Assembly: GCF_024623725.1 (NCBI RefSeq) | Contig: NZ_JANKHG010000001.1 | Location: forward strand, 124,001-188,000 | Origin: Limnobacter parvus | GTDB lineage: Bacteria > Pseudomonadota > Gammaproteobacteria > Burkholderiales > Burkholderiaceae_B | Direction of reading: 5' to 3' | Length of the DNA: 64,000 bases | Shown here: piece by piece, positions 62,894 to 64,000 of the stretch | Layout of the letters: each line of letters opens with the position of its first letter | Position numbering within the stretch: position 1 is the stretch's first letter | Made by a program: the position numbers and the translations under genes | Notes under the pieces: model-generated | Databases searched by the model: none | What the model saw: only the letters and a program-made list of their open reading frames with translations | What the model was told of the DNA's origin: nothing

Positions 62894-64000
62894 GCCCTGC
62901 CGTACACGTCATCAAAACGCACAATGTCGTCTTCCTCAAGGTAGTCGCCACTTTGCACTTCAATCATCACCAAATTCAACACACCGGGGTTCACCAGGCG
63001 GTGCTTGTTGCCAGCCGGAATGTAGGTTGATTCGTTTTTCCGCACCAGGAAAACATTTTCGCCATTCGTTACTTCAGCAGTACCACTAACGACAATCCAG
63101 TGTTCACTGCGGTGGTGGTGCATTTGCAAACTTAGCGCGGCACCAGGTTTTACTTCAATGCGCTTTATTTTGTAGCCCTTCGAATCTTCAAGCACGGTGT
63201 AAGTGCCCCAAGGGCGATGCGCTGTGGGGTGCACATTCACCAATTCACTGCCCTGCGCCTTCAAGGTTTCCACCACTTTCTTTACATCCTGGTGGCGGCT
63301 TTTGTCGGCCACCAGCAAGGCATCGGGTGTGTCGACAATCAACAGGTTTTCCACGCCCAGTGTTGCCACCGCGCGGTTGCCCAAACGCACATGGGTGTTG
63401 TTGCTGTCGATTGAAATCAACTGGCCCTCGCCTTCCTGCTGCACGGTGTTGCCTTTGGAATCGGCTTCGCACTGCTCGGCCAAGGCAGCCCAGCTGCCAA
63501 TGTCGCTCCACTGAAAGTTGGCGGCCACCACCGCCACATTGCTGGCCTTTTCCATCACCGCGTAATCAATGCTGATATCGGGCAGTTTCGCAAATTCATC
63601 TTTGTTGAATGTGTAGGCACTGCCGACAGTCGCTTTGGCCGTACCCCACACCACGGCAGCCTGCGCCGCCACAGTGGGTTCGTTCGCTTCAAGGGCATTC
63701 AACACGTCGCCTGCGCGCAGCGCAAACATCCCGCCGTTCCACACGTACTGGCCGCTGGCCAGGTATTCCATGGCCACGCTTAATTTGGGTTTTTCAACAA
63801 AGCGCTGCACTGCAAAGGTACCGTTGATTTCATCGACGGGTGCACCTTGCTGAATGTAACCAAAACCGGTTTCCGGTGCAGTGGGCGTAATGCCAAAACA
63901 GGTCAACCAACCCTTGCGTGCAGCAGCCACTGCCTGCTGGGCCACGCGAACAAATTCAGCCACAGGGTTAATTAAATGGTCTGCGGGCAACACCAACAGC
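62890..64000 (-). CDS. mannose-1-phosphate guanylyltransferase/mannose-6-phosphate isomerase (partial)
   Basis: The C-terminal 369 or so residues of a bifunctional AlgA/ManC/CpsB-type enzyme; the N-terminus with the GGxGTRLWP loop lies beyond the right edge. Visible parts are VLPADH of the guanylyltransferase domain, FVEKPKLSVAMEYL, DIGSWAALAE, and a C-terminal type II cupin isomerase domain (RPWGTYTVLEDSKGYKIKRIEVKPG, then MHHHRSEHWIVVSGTAEV). It supplies GDP-mannose for surface polysaccharide, in keeping with the rml and rfaH genes nearby. Confidence 0.93.
   Translation of the reverse strand, partial: LLVLPADHLINPVAEFVRVAQQAVAAARKGWLTCFGITPTAPETGFGYIQQGAPVDEINGTFAVQRFVEKPKLSVAMEYLASGQYVWNGGMFALRAGDVLNALEANEPTVAAQAAVVWGTAKATVGSAYTFNKDEFAKLPDISIDYAVMEKASNVAVVAANFQWSDIGSWAALAEQCEADSKGNTVQQEGEGQLISIDSNNTHVRLGNRAVATLGVENLLIVDTPDALLVADKSRHQDVKKVVETLKAQGSELVNVHPTAHRPWGTYTVLEDSKGYKIKRIEVKPGAALSLQMHHHRSEHWIVVSGTAEVTNGENVFLVRKNESTYIPAGNKHRLVNPGVLNLVMIEVQSGDYLEEDDIVRFDDVYGRA

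Overview
The window is chromosomal DNA of a betaproteobacterium, most likely order Burkholderiales. The evidence is the linkage of bacterial housekeeping blocks typical of that group: his–murA–ibaG–mla, kdsD–lptCAB–rpoN–hpf–ptsN–hprK–rapZ, mutM–lolB–ispE–tRNA-Gln–prs–rplY–pth, and rsmD–M16 pair–ftsYEX. The moderate GC content and the gene set are compatible with a Limnobacter-like genome, but that genus assignment is inference only. Almost all of the DNA is coding. I see no insertion sequence, prophage or CRISPR array.

Layout. 0.0-10.4 kb (minus strand): histidine biosynthesis (hisB partial, hisC, hisD, hisG), murA, ibaG, a two-gene ABC exporter, and a complete phospholipid-trafficking set mlaF-E-D-A-C-B. 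10.6-18.6 kb (plus strand): an eight-gene, tightly overlapping type IV filament operon. It has a lipoprotein secretin, a short ATPase, a GspF-type platform protein, two unrecognised single-pass proteins and three prepilin-like proteins, one of them very cysteine-rich. It sits exactly where enteric genomes have nothing between mlaF and the yrbG/kdsD block. 18.6-28.4 kb: a Kef-type antiporter (minus), then KDO synthesis, LPS transport, sigma-54, ribosome hibernation and PTS-Ntr/HprK/RapZ regulation (plus). 28.4-40.4 kb: mutY/mutM (minus), a TPR lipoprotein, lolB, ispE, tRNA-Gln(UUG), prs, rplY, exoD, an Lrp-type regulator divergent from leuA, pth and a patatin-like phospholipase. 40.5-51.6 kb: a transmembrane chemoreceptor, ychF, an unknown anchored protein, a 2[4Fe-4S] ferredoxin, coaD, rsmD, an active/inactive M16 protease pair and ftsY-ftsE-ftsX. 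51.7-64.0 kb: a surface-polysaccharide region in which the four dTDP-rhamnose genes are scattered (rmlD, rmlB, rmlC, rmlA) among a small lipoprotein, a soluble chemoreceptor with two FixL-like heme PAS domains, a lone receiver protein, rfaH, a HepT-MntA toxin-antitoxin pair, two unknown genes, a hybrid histidine kinase and a partial manC/algA-type gene.

How it fits together. Most of the window builds or maintains the cell envelope: peptidoglycan precursor (MurA), phospholipid traffic (Mla), LPS core and transport (Kds, Lpt), lipoprotein localisation (LolB), surface filament, rhamnose- and mannose-containing polysaccharide with its antiterminator RfaH, and division (FtsEX). Items I rate most worth a second look are the inserted filament operon with its Cys-rich pilin, the tandem heme-PAS chemoreceptor, the nested palindromic repeat cluster between rmlB and rmlD, and the terminator abutting the pth start codon.
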